64,000 nucleotides of DNA, from NCBI GenBank assembly GCA_944989445.1, contig CALYLW010000011.1:3420098-3484097 (forward strand). Direction: 5' to 3'. Origin of the DNA: Ampullaceana balthica. Its lineage: Eukaryota > Mollusca > Gastropoda > Lymnaeidae. A model generated the notes under the pieces. That model had not been told where the DNA came from. It was given only the letters and a program-made list of their open reading frames with translations, and made no database searches. The position numbers and the translations under genes were made by a program. Shown in pieces: positions 1-10,690 of this stretch. The number at the start of each line of letters is the position of its first letter. Positions within the stretch are counted from its first letter, which is position 1.

Positions 1-529
1 ATCTTTTCTTTCCGCCGCCCCGTCATTATCGCGCACCGCGTGCGTCCCGTGCAACATGTGTTGATAGCTGGGTGACAAATGTATTTATGATTTAGCCTAG
101 AACTTTACTACCATTAATTTTCATAAAGAATATCGGACTAGTTGAACCGTTTCATTGTCTGAATATAAAGGGCAGCCAGAAATGGGTATTGCTGCTGTCT
201 CTCTCTTTTTTTTTGGCCGAGTCTAAGAATTTTGCAAATACTGTTAATGTTTTCGCGTTTTAATTTTCCAATTGTTTAAATAAATCTTGAGCTCGAAATG
301 CGCTAGAACTTTTGAACTTCGGTAAAAAATACTTAGCCAGCCTCAACTTTCCTCAATGAAGACTTGGACATATATGAATATAAGCATCCACCTAGTGGCA
401 TGGCCGGGACTTTGGGCTTTTTAGCCCGTGGCAGATCATCTGTTTTTGACGACTCTCCCATGCACACAGAGACTCGTCTATATAGGTGAAAATAACTGGC
501 CTCATTACAGAGAAACATTTGCCGCACTG
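1..529. other. AT-rich non-coding flank
   Basis: Mostly AT-rich sequence with no recognisable exon, RNA gene or element. Open frames here are short and have no familiar motif. The right end is the flank into which the first hAT-like element is inserted. Confidence 0.5.
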
Positions 530-751
530 CAGTGGCGTAGCAAGGGATTCATAGGGATTTTGGGCCCCGGGGTGCTTGGCCTCTTTGGGGGGCCCTGCAT
601 ACATGGCGGTGGAGTAATATTTAATGTAAAAAAAATGTGGACACTCCTTTGGGCCCATCTTCAAGTTGGGACTTTCGAATTTGGAACACCCTCCCCTTCT
701 CCTAGCTAAAACTGCACCCTCCCGATTCACCAACCCTTTTCTACGCCACTG
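530..751. mobile_element. Non-autonomous hAT-like MITE (222 bp)
   Basis: The segment is bounded by terminal inverted repeats: the left end begins CAGTGGCGTAGCAAGGG, and the right end read on the other strand begins CAGTGGCGTAGAAAAGGG, so the first 11 bases match perfectly. Ends starting CAGTG are typical of hAT-superfamily DNA transposons. There is no transposase inside, so it would have been moved in trans. A clean 8-bp target duplication is not visible (ccgcactg on the left, agcaacta on the right), which suggests an old or altered insertion. A 93-codon open frame across it is taken as chance. Confidence 0.75.
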
Positions 752-3417
752 AGCAACTACCAAATAGATGTAAGCTCTTAATATAATACATTACCCCCAT
801 ACATATAAACACATTATTAGAAGTAAAACGTTTAGGTGTGGCTAGTAAAAATAGGTATTAATTAGGGAGTAGAAATTTCGATTTTTTTTTAAAAATGGTT
901 TTAAAATATTTTTTTAAGTGTCCTTAAATTTAAACTAGATTATGTTAATGACAACATCGGAGAGACTGTTTTCTCTATCACAAATTATATCCAGTCAGAC
1001 ATTTTTTGCTCCAATTTTCTGAGTCGGTCTTGTCGCACAAACCTATGTCGCTGTTACATCGCGTCATTTCATGAACCCCCTTTCGAAAACAATCCACAAA
1101 GGCATTTGAGTCATGCTTGATGAGCAGACGGTTACGAACACATGTGAGAGACACAAGTTTCTCTTTCGTGCTCGCAAGCCTTTCTCTCAATCGGGTTTTT
1201 AAAAACTTGTATTGTTTCTACGAGCGCGTGCCGCAGCAACACCGGGTCTGCGCACACTCCAAGTGTCACACGTGTTTTCATTGTGTCCAATCAACAGCAT
1301 TAAGGCCTGGCCTGTTGTTTCCGAAAGCGTTGCCCCCAGGTCCTGGCAATTTGAGCTCACAATTTTGTAGTGTTAGGTTATGGCAATGCCGCGGTGTGTT
1401 ACTCTGACTTGTAAAAACAAGGAGAGGAGACAAAGATTTACCCAAAAACTGAAATAACTTGCTAAACAAAAGTGGGGGCGATATATGAAAGTTCCTTCTT
1501 CATTATTTCCTTTAGAAAACATGCGTCAAGTAACTCACTTGATGAAATTCCCAGTTAGCTCTAACAACTGAACATTTTTCTTTGCACTTAATCTGAATGA
1601 GCCTTTAACATCGTCTTCACATAAATCCAGTTAAAGAATTACGCGTTCTTTGTGATGTTCGAAAAGATTAAGCTAAAACTAAATGTGTATATACTAACTC
1701 ACCATCTAACTACAGTCCAAGAAGTGTACGTACAAAGAGTGGAGTTGATAAAGGCTAAATGATAAGAACCGCATATTTATAGGTGTGTAGTAACAAATCA
1801 AACTATAGCAATTTACTAGCCTTCGTCGGTACATTTTCCTTACAAAGTCTTAACTTCTTTAGGGGAGTATTTAATCTTGACTGCACGTTAACACCACATT
1901 GTGTCACTATCATAGAACTGCTTTGAGGGCGACATCGGTGCTATCCGGTATACCATTCGTTGGGTACTGGTGCACATTATGATTTTATTTGAAACTAATG
2001 CGCATTTCAGCATTTGTACTATGTACAGTATCACTTTGAAACGCCAATGCAACTGTATGCGCATCTGTTCAAGACATGATGCACGGCAGTGTAGGGCAAT
2101 GTTATTTGCAAAGAGTGCATTCATGTGTTAAAAAAGTAATTAAACTAAAACACGTGTTATTGAGATCAGCCGTTAACAGTAATCGCTTGCCATAAATATA
2201 TTTACTCTATAGACCAGTGGCCAAATAGACCAGTGAAATTACATGATCTGATGTTGCTTGCTGACAGTTATTAAAATAAGTGGCCAGCATTCGACCAGCT
2301 TGATATAGGAGACAGAGGGGCGCAGTGACTTCGGTGCCATGCACCTAGTGGTCAAATATGATCGTTCACTAAGCAGAAGTTAGTACAGACCAGATGAAAG
2401 ACCATAATCAGCGTCTCTCTACGTTTACTTTGGCTCCGTTTTCACGTGTTAGGGCACACACCTTGGCTTACACACTGACCCACTGCTATCAAAGTGACTT
2501 ACAGAACGTGTGCTAAATTATTCCCATCTGAACAGAACCTCACACTAGTCCCTGTTCGGATGAGATTTGTATTTTCCATTTATGTCAGGTTACTAATCCC
2601 ATTGTTAGGGAAGTTTGAAAAAAAACGTCTCACAAAGGTCGAGAAATCCAAGAATCTTACCACGTCGATAACCAACTTTGGATTAAGCTATTAGTTCGAT
2701 TGACGTGTTGTGATTTCTTTATCTCTACAGTAACATATGTGCCCAGCTACCGAGAAGGCAAAAAGTTTGCATGGATTATATTATTGACTAGCCGTTTCAT
2801 TTATAAGGATAAAAATATCCCCCATCTCATAGTGTGTGCATGAATATCGTTTTCATTAATAAAAGAGATCAATACACATCAAAAATAATAAATTAAAAAT
2901 TTAATAGACTATCATAAAGATGTTATGAAAATATAACAACAAAATATGATCCGATTCCTATTTAATTTAGCAAATGACTTTGTTATATCGACTTTTCAAC
3001 ATCAAGTATCTGTCACATCTGATTAACATAATTTTGTGACGTAAGGTCACATGTATGGTGGACGCGGGAAGAAAGGAGCATTTCTATTGGTTGAAAGTGT
3101 TGGGCGAACAGTTGTGTGTAGACTTCCGACAGGGAAGCATGATAGTGAATAGCTCAAGATTTCCACGTTATATTACCTCAAATGATTCTTATGTGTACAA
3201 TATATATGTATATTAAAGTTGTTTTGGATAAACGAATTCTTCAGTGAATTATTGTGCACAAGATTAATTACTGTGAGAACGCCTACATAGAAAGAGAAAT
3301 ATAAAGTTACATCGTTACATGTTACATCGTTACAGTATCCGATGATTAAATGCAACGTCTCAAAGAGGAAAAAATACGAAAATTAATTTTAAGTGTCTTA
3401 AAACGGCCTGCAAATCA
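752..3417. other. Non-coding stretch, no element recognised
   Basis: AT-rich sequence with a GC-richer patch around 1200-1400. The open frames are short and none resembles a known domain. A short direct duplication of the motif gttacatcg occurs near 3310-3335. I see no reliable gene, RNA or transposon boundary. Confidence 0.4.
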
Positions 3418-3592
3418 CAACAAGGGTCCAACCAAACATAAAAGGCTCAAAGATTAGCACTAGTGTCCAACCAAAGATGAGCGGTCCGAAGATCATAATT
3501 GGGATATGACCAAAAATAAGCAGCCCAGGGGTCATTATTGTGATATGACCAATGATAGAAGGCTCAAAGATCATTTTGGGTCCCTAACAAAC
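3418..3592. repeat. Degenerate ~40-bp tandem repeat, about 4 copies
   Basis: Related phrases recur about every 40 bp: (t)ccaaccaaa.ataa, ggctcaaagat and tgatatgacca. Examples are near 3428, 3468, 3505 and 3545. The copies have diverged strongly, which suggests an old minisatellite. Confidence 0.55.
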
Positions 3593-4380
3593 ATATTGTC
3601 TTACGTTTTTAATAGTTTCAAATATTTGGAGAAAGAAGACAGCCTAAAATTTTTGGAGTGTGTAAAAAATATATACGTTGATGGGATTTCTTGTACGTGA
3701 ACAAATATCAAAGCATACATGTTGCAAAGTATGGTAGTAAAACAGCATGGCATAATGTTGACACTTATAATTTTAAGTAAAATAATGACGGCATTACGTT
3801 TTCTGATCATGATTTTATTCATATCAGTTTTGAGAGATATTATCACGTTTGTGTATCCTCCGAACAATTTGCATTTTTTGTGACTCCTACAAACGCAATT
3901 TACTTTTAAAACACTGAGATATCATTGCAATAGAAAGACTGGACAAGACATTTTCCCCATTTAATGCCTTCATTAGGATTGATTGAGAAAAATCACCCCA
4001 CTCACTTTCATATCAAGCATCTTAACGACGTCAAACACTTTAACGTCGGTTATTCATGTTTAAAAAGAATTATAAAATAACATACTTTTTAAAAAAATTA
4101 TAAAAATGTGATGCCCTTAAAATCAAGTTTTAAAACTATAATTGAGATTGATTTAAAGCAATTAAACGGTAAGAGAAAGTCTGAGCGCGTTGAGAGTTGA
4201 GGTGGTCGGGTTAGGGACAAATGCTAGTTACTCAAGACACAAAGGTAGACACTTAGATCACTTAGAAGGTCTTTGACTTACTTGAAAAGTTCCGTGTCTC
4301 CGATACATTGTCTCTCTATTCAGATATAAAGGTATGAAAGTCTCTTGCTCGGGTAACTAGGTCTGTACTTAAAGTTTTAG
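3593..4380. other. AT-rich non-coding stretch
   Basis: Low-complexity AT-rich DNA with no recognisable gene or element. The 88-codon minus-strand frame here (3601-3867) is Ile/Thr/Phe-rich with no domain I recognise, and is treated as chance. Confidence 0.4.
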
Positions 4381-5030
4381 GCATAGGTCTGTAGCTCAGA
4401 AACGTTGATCTTTATATCAAATACCCGGGTACATAGATCAGATACATTTATCTGTAGATCAAATACCAAGGTACACAGATCAGATACATTTATCTGTAGA
4501 TCAAATACCAAGGTACACAGATCAGATACATTTATCTGTAGATCAAATACCAAGGTACACAGATCAGATACATTTATCTGTAGATCAAATACCAAGGTAC
4601 ACAGATCAGATACATTTATCTGTAGATCAAATACCAAGGTACATAGATCAGATACATTGCTCTGTAGATCAAATACCCGGGTAAATTGTTCAGATACATT
4701 GATCTGTAGATCAAATACCCGGGTAAATTGTTCAGATACATTGATCTGTAGATCAAATACCCGGGTATGTAGTTCTGACACATGGATATGTAGCTGAAAT
4801 ACCTGGGTATGCAGTTCAGATACATTGATCTGTAAATCAAATACCCGGGTAAGTAGATCAGATACATGGATCTGTAGCTCAAATACCTGGGTATGTAGTT
4901 CAGAATCATTGATCTGTAGTCCAAATACCTGGGGTATGTAGAGATACCTCGATCTGTAGCTTAGAAATACCCAGGTCTGTAGCCTAGATACCTGGGCCTG
5001 TAGCTGAGATACATCGGTCCGTAGCTCAAC
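4381..5030. repeat. 42-bp minisatellite array
   Basis: The core array contains units of 42 bp with the anchors atctgtagatcaaatacc and acagatcagataca. The central copies (about 4440-4640) are almost identical, and the right side (4780-5030) is progressively more diverged. Two variants alternate by block: one reads ataccaaggta, the other atacccgggta. Because the unit is a multiple of three, open frames of 100-134 codons appear on both strands. These are repeat products, not genes. Confidence 0.93.
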
Positions 5031-5811
5031 TAATGGCTATTTTTAGCACAAATAAAAAGTTCTATGGGTCTATCCGATACCAAGTTAATTGGCTCTTTTC
5101 TTCGATGCAAAGTCCAATGCATTGCTGAAATGCAAAGTTCGGTTATGTCTCTGGTTCAGTGTTTCGTGGCTCATCAACAAGCGCCCATGTCTCACCTACA
5201 AAGGTCCATGGATCATTTTAAACATTGATTTATTCTGATATCCAAACAGAGTGGGGCGCCTGAGTGGGGCGCCTGCCAGTGATCCGGTGGGTTCAAACGT
5301 ATTATAAATGGCTCTGTTAGTGTTTCCTACACGGGCGTCTTTTGATCTAAGGCGATGGCGGATGTCGTCTAGGATTTGCTTCCCCTTTTTTCGCCGGCCG
5401 TCGTTGCTTTTCAGTTACTCCACTCTCCTGTCCTTGAAGGTTGTTCCTTTTGTATTTATGGTTGGGTTTGGAAACGTGGCCGTTACTGACACCCAACTGC
5501 GGTTTATATTTCTGATTTCCTTTCTGTTGCGCATAACATCAACGTTCGGTTCACTACCACGCAGTATCATGGTCAACGGGGCAAGCAGTTTAAATCATTG
5601 AAAGCTACCAATCAAAAGGGTTAGGGATGGTTTACAAAAGATATGACCACCTCGAAAAGTTCATTTAATGATTGCATTCAATGTAAGTGTCTGTCACTGT
5701 CATCGCTGCGCAATTCAGGAGACAACTTGGTAGAAAGGTTACTTCTTGTAAACACAGTTGAGTTTTTCATGTTGTTTGCTTGAAGTTGTCGCCGTTGTGA
5801 CATCATAGAGC
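5031..5811. other. Non-coding stretch with a small GC-rich duplication
   Basis: Contains a 14-bp direct duplication of gagtggggcgcctg near 5249-5276, followed by a B-box-like ggtgggttcaaac. A 97-codon plus-strand frame (5308-5601) starts just downstream but matches nothing I know and has no neighbouring splice support. No gene is called. Confidence 0.35.
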
Positions 5812-5898
5812 ACCTAGTTGTGCCATTGTCCAGCAGCTGTTTGTGCCATTGTCCAGCAGCTTGTATGTGCCATTGTCCAGCAGCTGTTTGTGTCATCG
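5812..5898. repeat. Short 23-26-bp tandem repeat, 4 copies
   Basis: The phrase gtgccattgtccagcagct recurs three times (near 5819, 5842 and 5867), and a fourth, diverged copy reads gtgtcatcgtaccgctgct. The unit length varies slightly. Confidence 0.8.
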
Positions 5899-6389
5899 TA
5901 CCGCTGCTGTTTCCGCATAATAATGTAATTTTTCAATAATGAACCGCTGGCAAAGAAAATTTCTTTAATGAGTGATTTATCTGTGATTCAAGCTTTAACG
6001 TGTTGAATGGCTTGTCAATCGGTATTCCTTATTTACGATGTAACGCCAAAGTTGACCATTTCATAACTTGGAATTTCCATTTAAGCGAATGATTCATTAA
6101 AAGTTGTATGATAAAACCGAATCCATGACCGAAACATTTCATTAAAAAAATTATCAAATATAATCACATTTCAATTCTTCTCTGAAAGCGGTAGAATCCC
6201 GAGCCAAAAGTTTTATCAATACTTAACGTTCATCTGCCCGTCCCTAGGGTCTACGACTACAGTTTTAGAGCCGCCGTCATTTATCTACAGGGGTTATCTC
6301 ACCGTAAGCACCTTTGCTATAAACCGTGTTGTGACTCGTGGTTTAGATCACGATAAAACTCGAGGCCAACATCTGCCACAGAGGGGAGA
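5899..6389. other. AT-rich non-coding stretch
   Basis: I see no gene, RNA or repeat with recognisable boundaries between the two neighbouring minisatellites. Confidence 0.4.
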
Positions 6390-6990
6390 AGGGGAGTAGA
6401 GAGCAATTACAGTGTGGGAGCGGAGTACAATCATAGAGGGAGATCAGAGTACAAAAATAGAGGGGGATTAGAGTGCAATTATAGAAGGAGGGTAGAAAAC
6501 AATCATCGAGGGAGGGAAGATTACAATCGTAGAGGGATATCGTGGTACAATCATAAAGGGATTAGAGTACAATCATTGTAGAAGGGCAGAGTACAATCAT
6601 TGTAGAAGGGCAGAGTACAATCATATTGCTATAAAAATGACAGAGCAAAGAGAAATCACAGAGTGAGACTAGAGTGTAATCACTCGGGGAGACTAGAGAG
6701 CAGTAATTACACGGGGAGACTAGAGAGCAGTAATTACACGGGGAGACTAGAGAGCAGTAATTACACGGGGAGACTAGAGAGCAGTAATTACACGGGGAGA
6801 CTAGAGAGCAGTAATTACACGGGGAGACTAGAGAGCACTAATTACACGGGGAGACTAGAGAGCAGTAATTAAACGGGGAGACTAGAGAGCAATTACTACA
6901 TGGTGAAACTACGGAGCAATTACGTGGGAAGGCTACAGAGGAATTACACGGGGAGGTTAGAGAGTAGTCAAAATAGGGAGAGAGAACAGT
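6390..6990. repeat. Purine-rich minisatellite with a 27-bp core array
   Basis: The left part (6390-6660) holds diverged units with the phrases agagggagatcagagt and acaatcat. The core (about 6690-6890) is a regular 27-bp array anchored by ggggagactagagagcag and taattaca. The right side decays again. The purine bias is on the + strand. The 27-bp period keeps one frame open (a 9-residue repeat peptide), but no gene is inferred. The age gradient suggests recent expansion in the middle of an older array. Confidence 0.92.
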
Positions 6991-7929
6991 CGGAGAGGGA
7001 GAACGTCCCCCCAATCGCACAGAATGCAACACTTACAGTCCATTGAGTTACACACGTAAACATTGATCATCATGGTTAATGCATTACTTAACTTTCGTTC
7101 TTTTTCTCTGTTACCTTCACGTGCTGCCTAGTTTAACCCCTATAAGGTTACCCCAAAGGTCGTGACCTATTACACTTGTAAGTCGGGTGTTTAATAGCGT
7201 AGCACTTTTCAAGACCGTGTTTTTGTTGTTCTTTTAAGACTCGCTCGGCTCAACAAACATTGGCGCTGAATAATGCTGCTCGTCTCTTAAGATAGGGAAA
7301 AATCGAGAACTGGAGAGTGACAATTAAGCAAGTATCATTATGATTTCAAAATGCTCTAACTTGTAATTTTATAGCTTCTAATAATATAATATTTTATACC
7401 GAATGAAATAGCCATTTGTCACAATTATTTTATTATTTAATAAATATAATTTTTTTTAAACTTATCCTAAATTAGTGAATAGCTTTATGTAAAAAGGCGT
7501 TTGCTACTGCTTGTTGCCTCTATTTCATTGAAAAAAATACGGCAACGAAACAAACTTGTTAACGTTTACTTCTTTGCGCTAACCTGGGAAATGTATTTTC
7601 AAATATTATTATGATTATTAGAAATTTATAAACAATGCATTAAGGTTGTAATTTAATATTTTTCTTTAAAACCTCATTTAAAAATCCCTTTTTTGGTATA
7701 TGGTAGGAAATATGATATACTTAGAAAGATAATACATGTACTTGTACATTGTTTTTGTGAATTTATTGCGATGATTGTAGTCCTGTTGATATCAAATTCT
7801 CCTCCCTGAATAGTTTGTCATAAAGACGCAATTCACAAATACGGCAAACTTCACTCTTTTGATATTGAATTTAGATCAAACTTTAATTATAGAGGCAAAA
7901 GACACCCCCCCAACCAAACTCTCACCAAT
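6991..7929. other. AT-rich non-coding stretch
   Basis: Strongly AT-rich, with A/T homopolymer runs and no recognisable feature until the short repeat fragment at 7930. Confidence 0.4.
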
Positions 7930-7975
7930 ATAAGCGTAGGACGCAATAATCTTCTGTATAGAAGGAGCGTCTGTA
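7930..7975 (-). repeat. Interspersed-repeat fragment shared with 16951-16998
   Basis: Read on the minus strand, this 46-bp stretch matches 16951-16998 except for a 2-bp length difference (tatacag here, tatacacag there). The second site lies inside an insertion that distinguishes one Helitron-like copy from the other, so this is an independently dispersed sequence. Such strongly conserved short blocks are typical of the central domains of tRNA-derived SINEs, but I cannot name the family. Confidence 0.8.
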
Positions 7976-8276
7976 ACAGATAACATAATATATCCAGCCT
8001 TATTCCGTCCTACATATTTCAACATTTACACTTCCAAATTTTTAAAAAGCAATTTTTTGTCGTTCGCTTTACATGTAGAGAAGAATCGATTCCATAGAAA
8101 GTCTTTTCTCGTCTCTTCCTTTATTTCCATCTCACTCTATTAAATGTTCTTCAAAACTCATGTGGTATTTTGTGTCGCATTCTCTTTTCTATTTGTCTGG
8201 ATCTTGTTATATCATGCTGAATCTGTCTGAACTTTCCTGCACTGCTCCTATGTATTTCCTGTGTCTCTTCTTCTTT
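7976..8276. other. AT-rich non-coding stretch
   Basis: No gene or element recognised between the SINE-like fragment and the 34-bp minisatellite. Confidence 0.35.
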
Positions 8277-8643
8277 CACTCTGCTTTCTCCAGCATTGTG
8301 GTACCCCATTCACTCTGCTTTCTCCAGCATTGTGGTACCCCATTCACTCTGCTTTCTCCAGCATTGTGGTATCCCATTCACTCTGCTTTCTCCAGTATTG
8401 TGGTACCCCATTCACTCTGCTTTCTCCAGCATTGTGGTACCCCATTCACTCTGCTCTCTCCAGCATTGTGATCAGAGGCGGCGTTAGGTACGCGCGAGGC
8501 ATGGTGCAACAATGACTCCGTGCCCCCCCCCTAGATAAGATAAATTCTTGCGCAAACTCAGTAGTGCAATATCTGCCGGCTCTTTTGTTACTAAAATATG
8601 TTCTCAAGTCTAAGGCCGCTCCTGATTGTGTTACCCCATTCCC
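8277..8643. repeat. 34-bp minisatellite, interrupted by a MITE
   Basis: About six units of 34 bp carry the anchors cactctgctttctccagc and attgtggtaccccatt. Because 34 is not a multiple of three, all three forward frames read related peptides. The array is split at 8473-8624 by a hAT-like MITE and resumes at 8625 with attgtgttaccccatt. Confidence 0.92.
8473..8624. mobile_element. Non-autonomous hAT-like MITE (152 bp) inside a minisatellite
   Basis: The ends are inverted repeats: left CAGAGGCGGCGTTAG, right (other strand) CAGGAGCGGCCTTAG. The flanks are a near-perfect 8-bp target duplication, attgtgat at 8465-8472 and attgtgtt at 8625-8632, as expected for hAT insertion. Both flanks are minisatellite sequence, so the array is older than the insertion. 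No coding capacity. Confidence 0.85.
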
Positions 8644-9343
8644 CAGGCAATAAACTAAACTTGACGGACCACCAAATAATGAGCATGTAGCAGGTAATGA
8701 AGGCAGAAGACACCGCCAGCCAAGACCTGGCAGAGCTGATGAAAAGAGGGTGTTGCTGTTATGACTTAACAGGTGGCCTCAGCTCCGGCCCCATCGTCTT
8801 CCACTCCCCACACTCAATTCTTGCTCTAAGCCTCAACACCTCCACACTCCACCCCGCCCACAACTTATTTGAAATCACTTGCTTCGAGCCAACAAACTCA
8901 GGACTGTGTTTAAAACAATTTTAAACACATTTTTTTTAAACGCTAGAGGTGGGCAGCGGTATTGAAAAACAGATAATGCTGAGCCCTGCTCTTTTTTCAG
9001 GTGCTTTCGGGACTTCTAAACCATTCGGTAATCCTCAGATTAGCGCCTTTTTAACAACAGAATGAAAGCGATTACACGCAGCAGACGGAGGGGTACAGTT
9101 CATGAGGCCGCTAAGTTCAAGTTACCTATTACATTACTTCAAGTTAACTATTACATTACCTTGTATTAAGCTTTTCACCTGGTTGCCACTTCTTTTAGTT
9201 TTGGTGAGAACACCGAACATTGTTTTTCGCTTTAATTTCAGGGGAAAAGTCATAACAGGGAGCATGGGTGGGGAATGGTGGGGGGGCAGATTGGGTTGTA
9301 TGGGGAAAAAGTGGCTGGTTGACAGTGAGCTCGCAGGTTTTTT
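8644..9343. other. Non-coding stretch, no gene recognised
   Basis: A plus-strand frame at 8697-8924 (75 codons) opens with ATG but resembles no known protein and has no splice or repeat context supporting it. A 23-bp near-duplication (caagttaactattacattac and relatives) lies at about 9118-9160. Nothing else is supportable. Confidence 0.35.
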
Positions 9344-9645
9344 AAATCCCTTATATTAACTTAACCGCCGTCTCTCTCTGTCGTGGGCGGGCACCGCGGA
9401 AAAACAAAAGTAAAAAATAAAACAAACCCGTAAAAACAAAGTTTTTGACTATAAATCCCTTATATATGAGACATAACTAAAAGTATTGATTATGTTCAAA
9501 CACGACAAACATTTACAGACTGAATCTGTCTTAACTCCCCTTTGCTTTTAACCCGGGGGGGGGGCAGAGGGGTAAGGTCTTGTCACCGATCGCTGGACCG
9601 AGCTCAGCGTGCCACGCAAAATGTAAACAAAAGCACGCCGGTACA
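9344..9645. repeat. Rearranged copy of the 555-bp interspersed repeat
   Basis: The first about 70 bp (aaatcccttatattaac onward, including the gcggaaaaacaaaag block) match the head of the repeat at 39842 in direct orientation. From about 9418 the sequence matches the reverse complement of that repeat's tail (40165-40392): the tttacgggtttg region, the atataagggattt end, the cagattcagtctgtaaatg block and the gctcggtc block. The middle of the element is missing. It is therefore a head joined to an inverted tail, an internally deleted and inverted relic. Confidence 0.8.
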
Positions 9646-10185
9646 CCTGGTTAAAACACGATATGTGTTCATCTATGGCTGGGGTGGCCCGCATCTTCAT
9701 CTTAAATAATTAACTAACTCATGAATGTATTCAGTAACGACGAATTATATGTATCAGAGAAGCCGAAACTATAAGATATTTGAGTACAAAATAGTGTCAG
9801 AGTCAAATAATAGTATTGATAGTAGAAATTCAAGACGTTTTATTATTTACCAAGTTATGTTAGTATTCATGGGCTGTTATGTGTACACAAATCGATGACG
9901 CCGAAGACCCACAATTTTCGGCTCTCGTTTCATTTCAACACATTTTATTTATTGTAAGTTACGTAGAAGAAATAAAAATATGATCTGTATTCCATAACGT
10001 TGATATAATTTATCATAAGTTTTGCAACAATTTTGGACGCCCCTGCCACGGTCCCTGTACCCCTGAGTCAGAATCTAACTATAAATACAGAGTGATAGCC
10101 GATGATTTAAACAAAAATAAATAAATAAAAGTACTGTCACTAAGATTTATTCAGACTTTCTTGTAAGTGGCCATTGTTTTAAAGT
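9646..10185. other. AT-rich non-coding stretch
   Basis: No gene, RNA or bounded element recognised. Confidence 0.4.
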
Positions 10186-10365
10186 ATTTCCCCGCCCCTC
10201 ACACAACCACCACGCCCCCTCACACAACCCCCACGCCCCCTCACACAACCACCATGCCCCCTCACACAGCCACCACGCCTCTTACACAACCACCACGCCC
10301 ACTCACACAACCACCACGCCCACTCACACAACCACCACGCCCACTCACACAACCACCACGCCAAT
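10186..10365. repeat. 21-bp C/A-rich minisatellite
   Basis: About eight units read cacaaccaccacgccc followed by ctcaca or acteaca-like variants, with a 21-bp period. The left copies are the ccccctcaca variant and the right copies the cccactcaca variant. Open frames on both strands reflect the three-fold period. Confidence 0.92.
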
Positions 10366-10690
10366 TTTAACAATAAAGTTATGATAACATCGATAACCAT
10401 TTCCTGGTCTACCCGCCCCCTCCCCGATACCACCCATAACCTTGCCCCCCAAACAAGGCAAACAAACGGATCGTTCACTGACTTTATTGTGCGTCGACTA
10501 GACGTAGATAAGCTCATAAAATCTAATTTATGCCAAGAATTATTTTTTTTAGCTTGGAATCGTGCCACTCAATCCCGGGGCAAGGTTACTGCTACACTAT
10601 AGGCCACACGGAACTTGCAATATTAAACCTGAGTAGAGGAAACTTTTTTGATGTTAGGGGTTCATTAAAAAAAATTAGGTAAAACTTTTA
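10366..10690. other. Non-coding spacer between two arrays
   Basis: No recognisable gene or element. The right end already contains diverged phrases of the satellite that follows. Confidence 0.4.

Noticed and set aside
4377..4797. 134- and 130-codon frames on opposite strands
   Set aside because: They are translations of a 42-bp repeat (3n period), not genes.
5308..5601. 97-codon plus-strand frame, and its minus-strand counterpart
   Set aside because: Basic, Phe/Ser-rich peptide with no known motif; the minus-strand reading has stops. It might be a decayed transposon, but there is no anchor motif.
8697..8924. 75-codon plus-strand frame
   Set aside because: Opens with ATG but has no recognisable domain and no supporting context.
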